The notes under the pieces are model-generated. The model saw only the letters and a list, made by a program, of their open reading frames with translations, searched no databases and was not told where the DNA came from. Both the position numbers and the translations under genes were made by a program. DNA of 64,000 nucleotides from Palaemon carinicauda (Eukaryota; Arthropoda; Malacostraca; Decapoda; Palaemonidae), in assembly GCF_036898095.1 (NCBI RefSeq), contig NC_090743.1, positions 15,026,795-15,090,794 of the forward strand, in the 5' to 3' direction. Positions within the stretch are counted from its first letter, which is position 1. Every line of letters begins with the position of its first letter. Shown piece by piece: positions 62,165 to 64,000 of the stretch.

Positions 62165-64000
62165 GGTCCCCACTATGACACATCCTCATCCTCCTCCTCC
62201 TGTTGTTGCTACTTTTCCTGATTATGTTGCTTCTGCCACTGCTGCTACTCTTCTTCCTCTTCCTCCTCCTCCTCCTCCTGTTGTTGCTGCTTTTCAGTAT
62301 TGTGCTGCTGCTGCTCCTCCTTCTCCTCCTACTGTAGTTGCTGCTTTTCCTGATTATGCTCCTCCTCCTCCTCCTCCGGCGGCTGCTGCTTCGCCTCCTG
62401 TTCTTGCTACTTTTCCGGATTTTGCTGCTCCTTCACCGATGTTGTGGCGGCTGCTGCTGCTGCTCCTCCTCCTGTTGTTGCGGCTTTTCTGTATTGTGCT
62501 GCTACTGCTCGTCCTCCTCCTCCTCTGCTGCCCCCTCCTCCTCCTGTAGTTGCTCTTTTTCCTGATTTTGCTGCTGCTTCTCCTCCTCCTCCTGCACTAC
62601 CGCCGCCTCCTGTTGTTGCTGCTGCTGCTCCTTCTAATCTAACACTGCCGTCGGCTTCTGCTGCGCCTGCTGTTCCTCATCCTCCGCCGCCTCCTCTTCC
62701 TCCTACTCCTCCTCCTGTTGTTGCTGTAACTTTTCCTGATTCTACTGCTTCTGCTGCTCCTCTTCCTCCTCCTGTTGTTGCTACTTTTACTGATTATGCT
62801 ACTTCTGCTGCTGCTGCTGCTCCTCTTCCTCCTCCTGTTGTTGCTGCTGCTGTTCCTCCTCCTCCTGTTTTGGCTACTTTCCCTAATTTTGCGGCTTCTG
62901 CTGCTGCTGCTGCTGCTGCTGCTCCTCCTCCTCCTCCTCCTCCTCCTCCTCCTCCTCCTCAACTTCTTGCTCCTCCTCCCCTGCCCCCTTCTCCTGTTGT
63001 TGCTGCTTCTTTGTATCCTCCTCCTCCTCTTCCTGTTGTTGCTGCTTTTCTGTATTGTGCTGCTATTACTGCTGCTGCTGCTGCTTCATCTCCTCCTCCA
63101 ACTGTAGTTGATGTTTTTCCTGATTTTGCTGCTGTTGCTCCTCCGTCGCCTTCCGCTGCTGCTCCACCTCCTCCTCTTACTGCTGCGGCTGCTACTCCAG
63201 CTCCTGTTGTTGGTACTTTTCCTTATTTTGCTACTTCTGCTGCTGCTGCTCCACCTCCTACTCTTCCTCCTTCTCCTTCTCTTGTTGTTGCTGCTTTTCT
63301 GTATTGTTCTCCTCCTACTCCTCCTCCTCCTTCTCTTGTTGTTGCTGCTTTTCTGTATTGTTAACCTCCTACTCCTCCTCCTCCTGTTGTTGCTGCTATT
63401 GTATATTTTCCTCCTCCTGTTGTTGCTGCTATTGTATATTTTCCTCCTCCTCCTCCTCCTCTTGTTGTTGCTGCTTTTCTGTATTTTGCTGCTGCTGCTG
63501 CTGCTGCTGCTGCTCCTCCTCCTCCTCCTCCTCCTCCTCCTGTTGTTGTTGCTGCTTTCCTTTGGTTTGCTACTGCTACTTCTGCTGCTGCTCCTCTTCC
63601 TACCCTTCTCCTCTGCCACCTCCTCTTGTTGTTGCTGCTTTTCTGTATTTTGCTGCTTCAGCTCCTCCTCCTCTTCCTGTTGTTGCTGCTTTTCTGTATT
63701 TTCCTCCTCCTTCTCCACCTCCTGTTGTTGCTGTTGCTTTCCTTTATTTTACTACTCCAGCTGCTGCTGGTGCTGCTCCTCTTCCTCCTCCTGTTGTTGC
63801 TGCTGCTTTCCTTTATTTTACTACTCTAGCTGCTGCTGCTGCTGTTCCTCCTCCTCCCCCTGTTGTTGCTATTATCCCTGGTTTTACTGCTGCTGCTCCT
63901 CCTCCTCCTGTTGCTACTTTTCCTGATTATGCTGCTTCTGCTGCTCCTCTTCCTGTTTCCTGTTGTTGTTGCTGCTGCTCCTCTTCCTGTTTCCTGTTGC
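62165..64000. repeat. degenerate triplet-rich minisatellite (CTC/CTG/GTT words)
   Basis: The array is made of CTCCTCCTGTTGTTGCTGC-type cores alternating with TTTTCTGTATTGTGCTGC or TTTTCCTGATTATGCTGC, in units of about 45-75 bp that change length by whole triplets. In one + frame (62444-63364) this encodes a repeated PPPVVAAFLYCAA / PPPVVATFPDYA motif. Long Leu, Ser/Arg and Glu/Gln frames also exist on both strands. It runs past the window end. No start, splice or domain evidence makes it a gene. Confidence 0.85.

Noticed and set aside
62775..63926. Poly-Leu and Ser/Arg ORFs
   Set aside because: Alternative frames of the triplet minisatellite.
1..64000. tRNA, rRNA or riboswitch genes
   Set aside because: No cloverleaf, conserved rRNA stretch or known aptamer pattern was recognised by eye; a covariance-model scan would be needed to exclude diverged copies.

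Overview
The window is eukaryotic DNA, most likely from a decapod crustacean. That is an inference from the repeats: several DIRS1-like tyrosine-recombinase retrotransposons, which are known to be frequent in Decapoda, and a jockey-type LINE with a leader repeat of the kind common in crab, shrimp and crayfish DNA. Nothing prokaryotic, no rRNA or tRNA gene and no CRISPR array was seen. At least 85% of the window is mobile DNA. Two short stretches look like exons of unidentified host genes (14238-14348 on +, 45211-45373 on -).

Layout. 1-3355: 3' part of a family-1 DIRS element (copy A) carrying a 643-bp TA-flanked MITE. 4430-7076 and 13511-14200: a decayed LINE (AP endonuclease plus RT, 2A-like N-terminus) split by family-1 copy B (7077-13510). 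14238-14348: probable last exon of a host gene, then AT-rich DNA. 15609-22053 resumed at 43802-44066: family-2 DIRS element C, split inside its internal complementary region (ICR) by family-3 element D (minus strand). A 13.8-kb tandem duplication (15872-29653 and 29654-43406) then produced two C/D pairs: C1-D1-C2-D2. 46349-55115: family-4 element F (minus strand), the only copy whose gag, RT/RNase H and recombinase frames are all open. 55727-62146: family-1 copy E (minus strand), sister of B. 62165-64000: a degenerate triplet-rich minisatellite.

How the parts work together. All four families show the DIRS plan: gag, RT, RNase H, Dam-like methyltransferase domain, tyrosine recombinase (YR), inverted terminal repeats (ITRs), and an ICR that joins sequences complementary to both outer ends. 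The DIRS model is that the ICR templates closure of a circle, which YR then integrates without target duplication. Here the base counts fit crossover in an A/T tract: the tract at the ICR centre (A5 or T5 in family 1 and C, T6 in F, AAAT in D) recurs at both ends of each insertion, and in B, C, E and F the two end tracts add up to one circle tract plus one target tract. Copies B and E share several disabling changes, including loss of the RT core, and so look like a non-autonomous lineage spread in trans. The main points for follow-up are the A/T-tract integration rule, the gag-stop-YR frame arrangement, the non-autonomous lineage, the intact element F, and the tandem duplication with a 3-bp microhomology junction.
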